Below, one piece after another: positions 35,128-43,966 of a stretch of DNA of 64,000 nucleotides. Origin of the DNA: Desulfonatronospira thiodismutans ASO3-1 (GTDB taxonomy: Bacteria; Desulfobacterota; Desulfovibrionia; Desulfovibrionales; Desulfonatronovibrionaceae); NCBI RefSeq assembly GCF_000174435.1, contig NZ_ACJN02000003.1:1041574-1105573 (forward strand). Reading direction: 5' to 3'. Made by a program: the position numbers and the translations under genes. The notes beneath the pieces are model-generated. The model worked only from the letters and a program-made list of their open reading frames with translations, had not been told where the DNA came from and made no database searches. The first letter of the stretch is position 1. The number at the start of each line of letters is the position of its first letter.

Positions 35128-36861
35128 ATGCCGGATCTGACTTCAGGACAGATACGCTTTGACGGATTGGGCTCAGGCATGGACTTTGACCAGATCGTCA
35201 ACCAGATGGTCCAGATTGAAGGCCGCCGCATCCAGAGACTGCAGCAGGACATGCAGCAGGAGCAGGTCAAAATGGAGGCCTCCCAGGAACTGCAGAACTC
35301 CATGGTCTCCATGCGTTCCGAGATGGATTCCATGAACACTCTGGATGATTTCTTCATCCGCAGTGCCGAATCCGGCCAGGAGAGCGTGGCCTCGGCCTCG
35401 GCGGACAGCAGCGCCGAAGAAGGCTCATACAACCTGGAAGTAGGCCAGCTGGCCCGCAACCATATCATGTTCAGCAATGAAGGCTTTGAAGAGACCGACG
35501 ATGTGGTCAACTCTTCAGGTGAAACCAGAACCTTCAGCTACCAGTACGGTCCCGAAGAAGGCGAGGACGCCCATGAACGTGTAGATCTGGAGGTTCCGGA
35601 GGGCACCACCCTGCAGGGCCTGGTGGAACTCATAAACGAGGACCCGGACAACCCCGGGGTCCGGGCTACCCTGATCAACGACGGCAACGAATATTTTCTG
35701 CAGCTGAAGGGCATGGATCAGGGGGCTGACTACAAGGTAGAGATAAAAGATGAAGAAACGGACCTGGATGGCTTTAAAGCAGACGATTTCGATACCAGCC
35801 AGGAGGCCCAGAACTCAAAGATCAAGGTGGACGGCTGGCCCCGGGATGAAGTTGACGAAGACGGAGAGGTCACTGAAGAGCGCTGGATAGAACGCGATTC
35901 CAACTCCGTGGACGATGTTATCGAAGGCGTGACCCTGAACCTTTATGAAACAGGCGAGACCCAGATAACAGTTTCCGATGACCACGAGGCCATCAAGGAG
36001 CAGGTGCAGGAATTCGTGGACAGCGTCAATAATGTCCTGGCCATGATGCAGGGGGTCTCCAGGATCGAGGAGGACGAGGAAGCCGAGGATGATGACATGG
36101 CCGGTCCCCAGACCTCCCTTCTCACCGGCAACTACGGGGTGCGCATGGTCCAGGACCGCATCAGGGACGTCCTGGCCTCAGCCGGAGTCGGCTTTGACCG
36201 TGATGACGACCCCTTTCCCAACCTGGGCAGCATCGGCATCAGTACTGTGACCGACGAAGAGGAAGAGGACTACGGGCTTTTGCGCCTTGACGAATCCCGC
36301 CTGGATGAAGTCCTGGACGAAGACCCCCAGGCCGTGGCCGAGATATTCAGCGCGGACAACGAACCATCCACAGACACCTCTGATTTCCGCTTTGCCTCCC
36401 AGATCGAAGGCACCACCAGGCCCGGGCTGTACGATGTAAGCTATACCATGGAAAATGGAGAGATTACGAACGCTTATATTGACGGTGAAGAAGCCCGCTT
36501 CGACAACCAGGAAATGACCATCAGCTCCAGGTCAGGTGACTCGCGGGGGCTGGTCATTCGGGTGGACAATCTATCAGACGGTGAATACCAGGGCAATGTC
36601 CGCCTCAAGCAGGGCAAGGCCGGAGAACTCTCGGATGCGGTCCGGGAAATGACCGACCCCGAGAGCGGCACCTTCAAAATCATGGAACGGGGTTACGAAA
36701 GCACCATCCAGAGCCTGGAGCGAAGCATCGAATCCGAGCAGAGCAGGCTTTCGAGTTATGAGCGCCACCTGCGAAACCGTTTTGCCCGGACAGAGGAAAT
36801 GCTCGGCCGCTACGAGGGCATGCAGCAGTCAATATTCCAGATGCGGCAGCAGCTGGGTTAA
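35128..36861 (+). CDS. fliD: Flagellar filament cap protein FliD
   Basis: 577 residues. The N-terminal I-R-F-D-G-L-G-S-G-M-D-F-D-Q-I-V-N-Q-M-V is the FliD_N hook-associated signature. A flagellin IN motif lies near residues 150-195, and the C-terminal region (Y-E-S-T-I-Q-S-L-E to the end) is the coiled-coil FliD_C. The protein is extremely rich in Asp and Glu, as expected for a secreted protein exposed to high salt. It caps the filament and assists flagellin assembly. AAGGAGG lies 6 nt before ATG; a sigma28 promoter is upstream. No fliS or fliT follows. Confidence 0.93.
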   Translation: MPDLTSGQIRFDGLGSGMDFDQIVNQMVQIEGRRIQRLQQDMQQEQVKMEASQELQNSMVSMRSEMDSMNTLDDFFIRSAESGQESVASASADSSAEEGSYNLEVGQLARNHIMFSNEGFEETDDVVNSSGETRTFSYQYGPEEGEDAHERVDLEVPEGTTLQGLVELINEDPDNPGVRATLINDGNEYFLQLKGMDQGADYKVEIKDEETDLDGFKADDFDTSQEAQNSKIKVDGWPRDEVDEDGEVTEERWIERDSNSVDDVIEGVTLNLYETGETQITVSDDHEAIKEQVQEFVDSVNNVLAMMQGVSRIEEDEEAEDDDMAGPQTSLLTGNYGVRMVQDRIRDVLASAGVGFDRDDDPFPNLGSIGISTVTDEEEEDYGLLRLDESRLDEVLDEDPQAVAEIFSADNEPSTDTSDFRFASQIEGTTRPGLYDVSYTMENGEITNAYIDGEEARFDNQEMTISSRSGDSRGLVIRVDNLSDGEYQGNVRLKQGKAGELSDAVREMTDPESGTFKIMERGYESTIQSLERSIESEQSRLSSYERHLRNRFARTEEMLGRYEGMQQSIFQMRQQLG

Positions 36862-37004
36862 ACCCGGCCACTGGGCACTCCATTCCTTCCTGGTTGCATT
36901 TTGCAGCATGCCTGTTGATATTGCAGGTATCTTCAATTTCAGTTCAATCATTTAGCTGTTAGTCTTTATGCTGAATCCTCAATCCCCCAATTCCCCAATC
37001 CTTC
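36862..37004. other. Intergenic DNA with a short heptamer tract
   Basis: Downstream of fliD nothing is recognisable to about 36971. Then AATCCCCCAATTCCCC-type units run to about 37003. Confidence 0.6.
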
Positions 37005-37085
37005 CATGAGAAGGCTTGTCAATGTCCGACGTGGCGGACCACCTTTTTACCCTTGCGAGCTTTAAGCCCCGAAACAAGTCTCACT
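37005..37085. repeat. 70-bp dispersed repeat, copy 2
   Basis: Near-identical to 33382-33452, from CATGAGAAGGC to AAGTCTCACT, and followed directly by the promoter cassette at 37096. Confidence 0.85.
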
Positions 37086-37095
37086 GAATACCTCC

Positions 37096-37125
37096 TTGAC
37101 AAAAACATAGTATTGCGGCTTAATA
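37096..37125 (+). promoter_or_regulatory. Sigma70-type promoter cassette
   Basis: TTGACA at 37096-37101, about 17-18 nt spacing, TTAATA at 37120-37125. The surrounding sequence (CCTCCTTGACAAAAACATAG, then ATTGCGGCTTAATA) recurs with one or two changes at 43149-43182 in front of another coiled-coil gene. Confidence 0.75.
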
Positions 37126-37169
37126 TCTTAAACAGCCACCCTGAATTTCAACCCAGAAGGAGATCTAGG

Positions 37170-37550
37170 ATGACTCAGCCGGCCTCGGTTATCGACCTTT
37201 ACGACAGCCTCCTGGCAGCGGAGGATGAACGGGCCAGGGCACGGATTATCGCCGGGGCCTTCGAGCGCCTGGAAGACCGCTATCCGGAGCTAAAGGACCT
37301 GGCCACCGCCAGCGGGGTGCGTGAGTCCGAACTGCGTCTGCAGAAAGAAATCGAGCAGGTCCGCGCAGATTTGTCAAAAGAAATCGAGAAGGTCCGAACA
37401 GAACTTATCCGGGAAATCGAGAAGCTGCGGGCAGACACCAGTAAAGAAATCGCTTTCGGCAACCAGAAAATCCTCCGCTGGACCACCGGTCTTCTATTTG
37501 CCCAGCTTGCGGCCATCATAGCCGTGATCTTCGGGGTGGGACTAATGTAA
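37170..37550 (+). CDS. Short coiled-coil protein with C-terminal membrane anchor
   Basis: 126 residues. A helical N-terminus is followed by repeated E-I-E-K-V-R-T-E-L-type segments (about residues 56-95) that should form a coiled coil. A hydrophobic C-terminal helix (about 103-125) ends in G-V-G-L-M. The layout resembles small DUF1640-like tail-anchored proteins. AAGGAG lies 7 nt before the ATG at 37170. Function unknown; it shares its promoter cassette with the gene at 43211. Confidence 0.65.
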   Translation: MTQPASVIDLYDSLLAAEDERARARIIAGAFERLEDRYPELKDLATASGVRESELRLQKEIEQVRADLSKEIEKVRTELIREIEKLRADTSKEIAFGNQKILRWTTGLLFAQLAAIIAVIFGVGLM

Positions 37551-37559
37551 AAAACCAAC

Positions 37560-37870
37560 CCCAACCGTGAGCGGGCCTTGTCCGCCCGCCTGCCCAGCAC
37601 TCACTTTAATAATTTCGGTTTCATCACAAGCAATCAAATGAAAAAGTGAGTGCTGGGTCAGCGTAGCTGGTTTCACTGGGATGTGCAACGAAGTTGCCAG
37701 CCTGCCCCGTTGAATAGCTCAATGAGCTAGCCCGCAGGGCATTCAACTGGGGTGCCAAAAAATCTTCTCCGGCACAGGAAGCCTGCAGGCGTACACCCGA
37801 CTAAAATACGCTTTGCTGTCCTGCGGAATTCTATCGGGCAGGCAGGTGCTCAGCACCCAAGGTCCTGAAA
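37560..37870 (+). repeat. Hairpin-chain element
   Basis: Modules in order: GAGCGGgcctTGTCCGCCCG, a long CACTCACTTT/AAAAGTGAGTG hairpin (37598-37652), GGTTTCACTGGG, GCAACgaaGTTGC, a GTTGAAT/ATTCAAC unit, GGTGCC, a GGCACagGAAGCCTGCAGGC palindrome and GGTGCtCAGCACC. It fills the gap between two gene groups. Confidence 0.75.
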
Positions 37871-37877
37871 AACAGAC

Positions 37878-38207
37878 TCACCCCACACTGCCTTCGATGC
37901 TCCGCCGCACGAACTCGTTGAGACTGATGCCCTTTTCCCGGGCCGCCAGGGCTGCCTTGAGATGGGTTTTATGACCCACCCGCACATTAAATGCCCCTTT
38001 GCATGGAATTTCCGGTTCGTAACCGCGTTCGCTGCAGTAGGCTAAGTAGTCATCCACCGCATCTTCAAACGCTCTTCTGATTTCTTTTACTGTTTCACCT
38101 TCGTAAGTAACCAGAGCGTTGATGAACTCCAGTTTACCATGCAGAACGGCATCTTCGACACTGGCTTCGATGCTCCCGTAATATCCTCTGTATTGCATTA
38201 GTTTCAT
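37878..38207 (-). CDS. hicB: HicB-family antitoxin
   Basis: 109 residues. The N-terminal HicB partial RNase H-like fold contains Y-R-G-Y-Y-G-S-I-E-A-S and G-E-T-V-K-E-I-R-R-A-F-E-D-A. The C-terminal ribbon-helix-helix reads S-L-N-E-F-V-R-R-S-I. It neutralises HicA and represses the operon. Its start overlaps the end of hicA by 4 bp. Confidence 0.9.
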   Translation of the reverse strand: MKLMQYRGYYGSIEASVEDAVLHGKLEFINALVTYEGETVKEIRRAFEDAVDDYLAYCSERGYEPEIPCKGAFNVRVGHKTHLKAALAAREKGISLNEFVRRSIEGSVG

Positions 38208-38452
38208 AATTTGCCTCCGGATTGGAGTTTTTCCCTGATGCGTCGGATAACATAAGCTTTGACCTGATTGTCCGGGTGAGGTCGATGCAGGTTGATCAGA
38301 TTGCCGGGATTGCCATTATCAAACTTTACCCTTGAGCCTGAACCTTCCAGCTTTTGGTAGCCAAGTCCGCGAAGTAAAGCGCACAACTCATCCCAGGTCC
38401 AGGCTGCCTTTGGATCCTGCAGCTTTTTGATCAACTTGGCTTGTCTCGTCAT
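38204..38452 (-). CDS. hicA: HicA-family mRNA interferase toxin
   Basis: About 82 residues from the ATG at 38452 (AAGG upstream); a longer frame to 38503 lacks a site. The dsRNA-binding-fold features W-D-E-L-C-A-L-L-R-G-L-G-Y, G-S-G-S-R-V-K-F and the H-R-P-H-P segment with the catalytic-type His are present. It precedes hicB in the toxin-antitoxin order usual for HicAB. Confidence 0.9.
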   Translation of the reverse strand: MTRQAKLIKKLQDPKAAWTWDELCALLRGLGYQKLEGSGSRVKFDNGNPGNLINLHRPHPDNQVKAYVIRRIREKLQSGGKL

Positions 38453-38616
38453 AGTGCTTACCTTGCAACTAATTATAGTTGCATACATTTCTCTGTCAAT
38501 CATAATCTCTCAAGGATTTTTTTGCAGGCGTATCCATGAACCCCAAGCTTGCTTTTTGCCCGCTGATTTCCTAAATTTAAAGAGACAGATTAAGAAATGC
38601 TTAAATGGAGTAAGAA

Positions 38617-39153
38617 ATGGACATCCCCGAGTCAGAGCGTAGACGGGCTGAATCCAGAGCCGAATCTGAGCGTAAATGGGAACAGCATAACCGCAAGTGG
38701 GAGGAAAATCAAAAGGTGATATACCAAATGCTTGCCGATATAAAAAAACATCTGGACAAGCATGACAGCAGTATCAGTTGCCAGTGGGGGCCTCACAAGG
38801 AACAGTCTTTCCGTAATGCTCTGAAAGCCATCCTGGAGGAATCATTCGGGGTGAAGGTCCTTAATGTGACAGAGTACGATGATGCAGGCGAGGTCTTCGG
38901 CAGGCCGGACCAGGTGGAGCTGGACGTTATAATTTTCAACCAGACCTTGATACTATGCGAAATCAAGTCTTCCATCAGCAAAGCTGATGTACACTTTTTT
39001 GATCGTAAGGCGACCTTCTATGAAAAGCATCACAACCGCAAAGCTACCCGCAGGATGGTTATTTCCCCTATGGTTGACCCCAGCGCCATGGAACTGGCCA
39101 AAAAACTTGGCATTGAAGTCTACTCCCATTCATACGACGTGCCCGCAAGGTAA
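38617..39153 (+). CDS. DUF3782-type PD-(D/E)XK-fold protein
   Basis: 178 residues. A charged coiled-coil N-terminus (R-R-A-E-S-R-A-E-S-E-R-K-W) precedes a nuclease-like core with E-L-D-V-I-I-F-N and C-E-I-K-S-S, matching D-x(n)-E-x-K. The C-terminus R-R-M-V-I-S-P-M-V-D-P resembles DUF3782. Such proteins are common in accessory DNA; activity is unproven. Confidence 0.7.
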   Translation: MDIPESERRRAESRAESERKWEQHNRKWEENQKVIYQMLADIKKHLDKHDSSISCQWGPHKEQSFRNALKAILEESFGVKVLNVTEYDDAGEVFGRPDQVELDVIIFNQTLILCEIKSSISKADVHFFDRKATFYEKHHNRKATRRMVISPMVDPSAMELAKKLGIEVYSHSYDVPAR

Positions 39154-39231
39154 ATCCCCGGCTGAGCTTTGACATCAGCCCATCCGTGAGCGGGACAGTC
39201 CCCAGTGTCAGTTGAAGCGCCTTGTTCGACA

Positions 39232-39525
39232 TTATTTTCTACCAACTCCTAACCTGGGATGCCGACGCTGATGCTTGACTACTGTTATACGGAGCAGGTC
39301 TTTACTAACCACCCGAAAGTAGATCACATAAGGAAATCGTCGCATGAGTGACCGTCGAATACCTTTCTCTACTGCATTCCAGCGATAAGGCATGTCCACA
39401 ATTTTGGCTACTTGCTTATCGAATTCCTTCAGGAACTCGGTGCCGAGGCCGTCTACAACTTTATTGTAGTAGTCAACTATTTCCTGAATCTCTTGTTCAA
39501 TAGCAGGATGATATTCAACCCTCAT
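39232..39525 (-). CDS. ParE/RelE-superfamily toxin
   Basis: 97 residues. The start R-V-E-Y-H-P-A-I-E-Q-E-I-Q-E-I-V-D-Y-Y and R-R-F-P-Y-V-I-Y-F-R-V define the ParE-like fold. The C-terminal H-Q-R-R-H-P-R-L is typical. It overlaps the antitoxin gene by 11 bp. Confidence 0.88.
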   Translation of the reverse strand: MRVEYHPAIEQEIQEIVDYYNKVVDGLGTEFLKEFDKQVAKIVDMPYRWNAVEKGIRRSLMRRFPYVIYFRVVSKDLLRITVVKHQRRHPRLGVGRK

Positions 39526-39748
39526 TCCTGTGAAGCCTGCTCATTAGTTCCGAATGAGATAAAGGCTTAACCTCGCCTCGCTCAATTTCTTCATCCCGCC
39601 GAATGGCAAGATGGATTGATTCCACATCCGATAATTCTCTTCCGGATACGAATGGATCTTCCAGACTCTCCCATATCGCCTCTGCGAGCAAAGCTCTATC
39701 ATGCGGGTCGAGTTGTAGCGCTTCAGAGGCCAACTCAGCAACTTTCAT
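39515..39748 (-). CDS. Addiction-module antitoxin (TIGR02574-like)
   Basis: 77 residues from the ATG at 39748, preceded by GAGGAAA. The start M-K-V-A-E-L-A-S-E-A-L-Q-L and L-L-A-E-A-I-W-E-S-L match the short helical antitoxins paired with ParE-like toxins. First gene of the module. Confidence 0.85.
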   Translation of the reverse strand: MKVAELASEALQLDPHDRALLAEAIWESLEDPFVSGRELSDVESIHLAIRRDEEIERGEVKPLSHSELMSRLHRNEG

Positions 39749-40427
39749 GGTACATTTCCTCGGATTAATATGTGTCAACGATAGCCCCGGGGCTGACACC
39801 TGTTTTTTATATAACCATCCAATTAAAATGGTAACTTTCTTTAAGCCTAAGTAGGTAGGTAAGGACAGATTGTCAAGCTCTATTCAGCCCCACTACCACC
39901 AATTTGTTCTCATTATAACGCCTTGTTCTTCTGAGAAGTTAAGGTCATTTTTAAATAATTAAGGACAAGCCCTTTATGTTGATTCATCATTGCTCCGTCA
40001 CACCATCTCCCACTTACCAAGTAACTCCCTCGCTCTCTTGCCAAAGCGGGCTACGCCCGCAACCCAATAAAGAAAAGAGCTATTTGACAGGATTAACCAC
40101 GCCAAAGACGCGTGGCAGGCATAGATTAAGAGATTGATTAAGAGAAAACCATTTTTGTCCTGGCCGGAAGCCAGGCCAAAAGGTAATCACTCCGGCACTC
40201 ACTTTTTCGGAGTAATCCCACCGGGGCGTAGACCCTATGGGCCGGAAGCTTTACTGAGTACTGTCCGGTACTCATGAATGCCGGAAGAAAGTGAGTGCCG
40301 GATGGCTAATGTAATCTGCGGCTTCCGGCCGCTGATTGCTTATCCTGTCAATCCTGTTAATCCTGTCTAAGTTTCTTGTTTTTTCTGACAGGATTTCAGG
40401 AATAAGCCACTAAAGTCGCTAAATCCC
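39749..40427. repeat. Intergenic DNA with composite repeat (copy 1, about 40046-40425)
   Basis: 39749-40040 shows nothing recognisable. From about 40046 a composite element begins with GCGGGCTACGCCCGC (hairpin), then AACCCAATAAAGAAAAGAG and ATTTGACAGGATTAA. It ends with GCTGATTGCTTATCCTGT, GTTAATCCTGTC and GACAGGATTTCAGGA. The same outer parts recur at 46950-47185. An inner hairpin chain (CACTCACTTT...AAAGTGAGTG) lies at 40195-40300. Confidence 0.75.
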
Positions 40428-40690
40428 CAACGTCTACTGATTTCTGATCTCTGACTTCCGACTTCTGACCTCTGACCCTTGATTTAGAATCCCCCAATCC
40501 TCTTTCCTCCATGCCCCATACCCCATGCCCCCTGCCTTCTTCCCCCATGCCCCATGCTCTATGCTCTATGCTCTATGCCCCATGCCCCATCCCTCTTTTC
40601 TCCATGCCCCATGCCCTATGCCCTCTTCCCCCATGCCCCATGCCCCATGCCCTATGCCCCAATCCCCCAAATCCCCAGAAGTAGCCAGAG
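40428..40690. repeat. Heptamer-repeat tract
   Basis: TCTGACTTCCGACTTCTGACC-like units first, then CCCCATGCCCTATG units, C-rich on plus. It runs up to the stop codon of the TPR-sulfotransferase gene. Confidence 0.85.
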
Positions 40691-40692
40691 GC

Positions 40693-42627
40693 TCAAGCCA
40701 TGGCCATTTTTTTCCTGCCTGCAGCTTTGCCTGCGGCCAGCACTTTTCCCGCCGGCTGGTCATAACGGGTATCCTGCAAAGCATTTCTGTATCCCTGCAG
40801 CAACGGCCCCAGCCTGTCCCGAAAAGGCTCGGAGAAACCCACAAAATCCTTTCTTATGGGCATGGCCAGGTCCAGGGAGTGGGCCGGGCCCAGGTCCAGT
40901 ACGTGGCTGCTTCTTTCCTTGAGAACCTTGAAATACTCTTTCTTCCACTCCAGCCCCAGAAAGCTGTAAAGCATGGAGCACATCCCATCAGGATTGCGGG
41001 TCAGCTCCTCGTAGCTCAGCATGAGCATGGGATTGGGCAGCACCTGTGTCCAGTGCTTGATGAGTTCCCGGTACAGCCTGATTTCCCGTCCCAGGTGTTC
41101 CAGGTCGAAAGCGTACCTGTTGCCCCGGGCGTAATGCTTGAAATAACAGGATACGCCCAGGTCCTTGAGATCACGCTGGACAAAGATAATGGGCGTCGCC
41201 GGAAAATAAAGCCCCAGGTAGCCAAGGACAGTAATATTGCCCGGCAGAGTGGTCACGCATCTGCCTCTGCCAGGGGGGAACTGGTGTTCACGTATATAAT
41301 TGCGGGCCTCCTGGCGACTTTTTTCCGGTGTGAGTTTTTGCAGGTAATTTTTACCCTTGCCCCGGCAGAAACGGTGGAACTTCTGATCCTCTCCCCAGGG
41401 CTCAATATCGGGGTGACAGGCTATCAGGGACTCCACTAAGCTCTTGCCGCTGCGGGAAAAGCCCACCACAAACACCTGCGGCGTCTCTTGCAGGCCGAAA
41501 TCACCGGCCCGCGCCATGAATTCTCCGGAAAAAAGCCTCTGATACCTCGCCGGCCTTATATCCCAGTCCGGGCCGCCCTCGCGCAGCGGATACATGATCC
41601 TGTTGGCCTGGTCATAGCAGTCAAATGCCTCGGACAGGCGTTTTTGATCCAGCATGGCCTTGCCCAGGGCAAATCCGGCCAGTGCCCTGTCGTGCGGATC
41701 TGTTTCGCTGTCCATGAACCTTGCCTGCAGACGCTTTATGGCCGGATCGTCCGGATCGTCGAAAGTGGTCAGCTCGGACAGGCCGTAGTGGGCCTGGACC
41801 GAATCAGGATCAAGTTCCAGGGCCCTGCGGTAAGACTTCAGGGCGTCACTTATTTGACCCAGATGTTTGTACGCATTGCCCAGGCGGGAATGGGCGTGCT
41901 CAAAATGCGGATCAATCTCCAGGGCCCTCAGGTAGTGATCCCTGGCCTCTTCATAGAGTTTGAGGTCCTTGCAGACGCTGCCCATGCGTGTGTGATGCAG
42001 GGCCGAATCCGGCTCCAGTTCCAGGGCCCTCTGCAGATGTTCCCGGGCCTCTTCCGGATTGTTCAGTTCCCTGCAGACGCTGCCCAGGCTGCTGTAGGCC
42101 GGAGGGTGCTCCGGGTTCATAGTCAGAACTTTCTGATACAGGCGCTTGGCCTTTTGCGGTTCCTCCAGTTCGTGGTGGGCCCGGGCCAGTTTCATCAGGG
42201 CGTCCCAGTTGTGCGGGTCCAGCTCAGAGGCCCGGCGGGCGTGATCCCTGGCCTGGTGCAGATTCTTTGCCCGTCCGAATATGGCAGCCAGCCGCACATG
42301 AATGGATGGGCTGTCCGGGCTGATGTCCAGCATCTGCAGGTACCTCCGGGCGGCTTCTTCATCCCGGCCCATGGCCTCCAGGTTCTGAGCCAGGTTCTTG
42401 AGCAGTTCCGCATCACCGGGCAGCAGCCCGGCCGCCTGCTCCAGGCGGGGCAGGGCCTCGGCGTTTTTCCCCTGTATGGCCTGGACCGTGCCCAGGTACT
42501 TGAGCATCCGGCCGTCCCCCGGATTTTTCTTCAGAAGCTTGCGGGCAATCTTTTCCGCCCGGGCAAAATCCTTTTTCTTCAGGGCTTCGGCGTAAGCATT
42601 TAAACCATTATTTCCTGAAGCGCTCAT
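40693..42627 (-). CDS. TPR-sulfotransferase fusion protein
   Basis: 644 residues. The N-terminal ~300 residues are about eight TPR units (for example A-L-E-L-E-P-D-S-A-L-H-H-T-R-M-G and A-L-E-I-D-P-H-F-E-H-A). The C-terminal part is a PAPS-dependent sulfotransferase-like domain with V-V-G-F-S-R-S-G-K-S-L-V-E near residue 390 as the 5'-phosphosulfate loop and F-V-Q-R-D-L-K-D as the 3'-phosphate site. It may sulfate a protein or glycan; target unknown. Its place between fliD and flagellin genes makes surface modification plausible, but this is inference. Confidence 0.85.
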   Translation of the reverse strand: MSASGNNGLNAYAEALKKKDFARAEKIARKLLKKNPGDGRMLKYLGTVQAIQGKNAEALPRLEQAAGLLPGDAELLKNLAQNLEAMGRDEEAARRYLQMLDISPDSPSIHVRLAAIFGRAKNLHQARDHARRASELDPHNWDALMKLARAHHELEEPQKAKRLYQKVLTMNPEHPPAYSSLGSVCRELNNPEEAREHLQRALELEPDSALHHTRMGSVCKDLKLYEEARDHYLRALEIDPHFEHAHSRLGNAYKHLGQISDALKSYRRALELDPDSVQAHYGLSELTTFDDPDDPAIKRLQARFMDSETDPHDRALAGFALGKAMLDQKRLSEAFDCYDQANRIMYPLREGGPDWDIRPARYQRLFSGEFMARAGDFGLQETPQVFVVGFSRSGKSLVESLIACHPDIEPWGEDQKFHRFCRGKGKNYLQKLTPEKSRQEARNYIREHQFPPGRGRCVTTLPGNITVLGYLGLYFPATPIIFVQRDLKDLGVSCYFKHYARGNRYAFDLEHLGREIRLYRELIKHWTQVLPNPMLMLSYEELTRNPDGMCSMLYSFLGLEWKKEYFKVLKERSSHVLDLGPAHSLDLAMPIRKDFVGFSEPFRDRLGPLLQGYRNALQDTRYDQPAGKVLAAGKAAGRKKMAMA

Positions 42628-43148
42628 GCATTCTCTCCTGTTTGAAGTTCACAACTACCCTGCACAGATAGCAATGTCCATGCCACAGCAACTCTCAAAA
42701 ACAGGCTGATACTGATAAAGAACCGAAAATCACTTTCCCCCAGCCTTGAACGGGCCCTGCCCGCCTTTCACACCCCCGGCATGATGAAATGTACGATATG
42801 CCCCGCGAAGCAGGGTCTCACTGGAATGTAAGGCCCCCAGGCCTCCCATGCCAAAAAATCCCCCCTCCTTCTCGCCCTTATTCACTTTTCATCATTCATC
42901 TTTTCTTCCTCCCCCATGCCCCATGCCCTATGCATCCTCTTCCACTCCCATACTTTCTTCCCCATGCGCCATGCCCCATGCCCCATGCCCCATGCCTTCT
43001 TCCCCCATGCCCCATGCCTTCTTCCCCCATGCCCCATGCCCTATGCCCTCTTCCCCCCATGCCCCATGCCCTATGCCCCAATCCCCCAATCCCTAAATCC
43101 CCCAATTCCCCAATCCCTAAATTCCTAAATTCTCCAATCCCTGAATAC
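42628..43148. repeat. Intergenic DNA, mostly heptamer tract (42868-43145)
   Basis: 42628-42860 is ordinary sequence with part of a TCACTGG hairpin module. From 42868 on CCCCATG, CCCTATG and CCCCAAT units repeat, C-rich on plus, ending at the promoter cassette. Confidence 0.8.
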
Positions 43149-43152
43149 CTCC

Positions 43153-43182
43153 TTGACAAAAACATAGCATTGCGGCTTAATA
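43153..43182 (+). promoter_or_regulatory. Sigma70-type promoter cassette
   Basis: TTGACA at 43153-43158 and TTAATA at 43177-43182. The surrounding 35 bp are almost identical to the cassette at 37091-37125. Confidence 0.75.
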
Positions 43183-43210
43183 GCCTTAAACAAACCAGCA
43201 GGAGGATCTC

Positions 43211-43837
43211 ATGGACGCCAAGGAAGCAATGCTCTCAGCCATGAAGGAATGGATGCTCCCTGAGCTGAACAGCATCAGGGAGGACTACAAAAACATAAAA
43301 ACTACTCTGGACATGACCAACAAGAGGCTGGACGAGATGAAGGCCCACCTGGTGGATCAGGGCAGGCGTATCGATGACACCAGAGCCGAGCTCAAGGCAG
43401 AGATCCAGAAAAACACAGAAAGAATCGACGAAACCAGAGCAGAACTTACCACCCGCATTGATGAAACCAGAGCCGAGCTAAAGACCGAGATCCAGAAAAA
43501 CACAGAAAGAATCGACGAAACCAACAGGCGCATCGACGAAACCAGGGCGGAGCTAAAGACCGAGATCCAGAAAAACACCGAGAGAATCGATGAAACCAAC
43601 AGACGCATCGACGAAACCAGAGCAGAACTTACCACCCGCATTGATGAAACCAGGGCGGAGCTAAAGACCGAGATCCAGAAGAACACCGAGAGAATTGATC
43701 ACATCAACACGCGAATCGACAATTTGACCAGGGAAGTGGCTGAGGTAAGAGGAGACCTGAACAAGGCCCTGAGCGACAAGGTTGTTGTCCAGGATCTTGT
43801 TGAGCGCGTGGGCAGGCTGGAAACCAGGGCCGCCTGA
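43211..43837 (+). CDS. Repetitive coiled-coil protein
   Basis: 208 residues, almost wholly alpha-helical. A unit reading R-I-D-E-T-R-A-E-L-K-T-E-I-Q-K-N-T-E of about 18-25 residues is repeated several times between residues 55 and 165, and the DNA repeats too (GAAACCAGAGC and ATCCAGAAAAACAC recur). The N-terminal 40 residues and a C-terminal V-A-E-V-R-G-D-L-N-K are unique. No membrane segment is visible, unlike 37170. A GGAGG site precedes the ATG. The copy number could vary by slippage. Function unknown. Confidence 0.7.
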   Translation: MDAKEAMLSAMKEWMLPELNSIREDYKNIKTTLDMTNKRLDEMKAHLVDQGRRIDDTRAELKAEIQKNTERIDETRAELTTRIDETRAELKTEIQKNTERIDETNRRIDETRAELKTEIQKNTERIDETNRRIDETRAELTTRIDETRAELKTEIQKNTERIDHINTRIDNLTREVAEVRGDLNKALSDKVVVQDLVERVGRLETRAA

Positions 43838-43882
43838 TGCCGGTCCAAAGGTTGGAGTGACTCAAGAATTTTGACCAGATCC

Positions 43883-43950
43883 ATCGCTGTCCTTCGGAAT
43901 TATACCGGGCAAGCAAGTGCTCCGCACACAAACGGTTTTGAAACCGCCCC
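43883..43950. repeat. Hairpin-chain fragment
   Basis: A short remnant containing GCTGTCCTTCGGAATTATAC, CCGGGCA, GTGCtccGCACAC and GGTTTTGAAACC, modules also present at 59990-60055. Confidence 0.65.
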
Positions 43951-43966
43951 ATAAAAGTAATATAAC

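Noticed and set aside
41488..42603. Long plus-strand frames opposite the TPR-sulfotransferase (also 40525-41439)
   Set aside because: Antisense frames of a repetitive TPR gene; no recognisable protein features.
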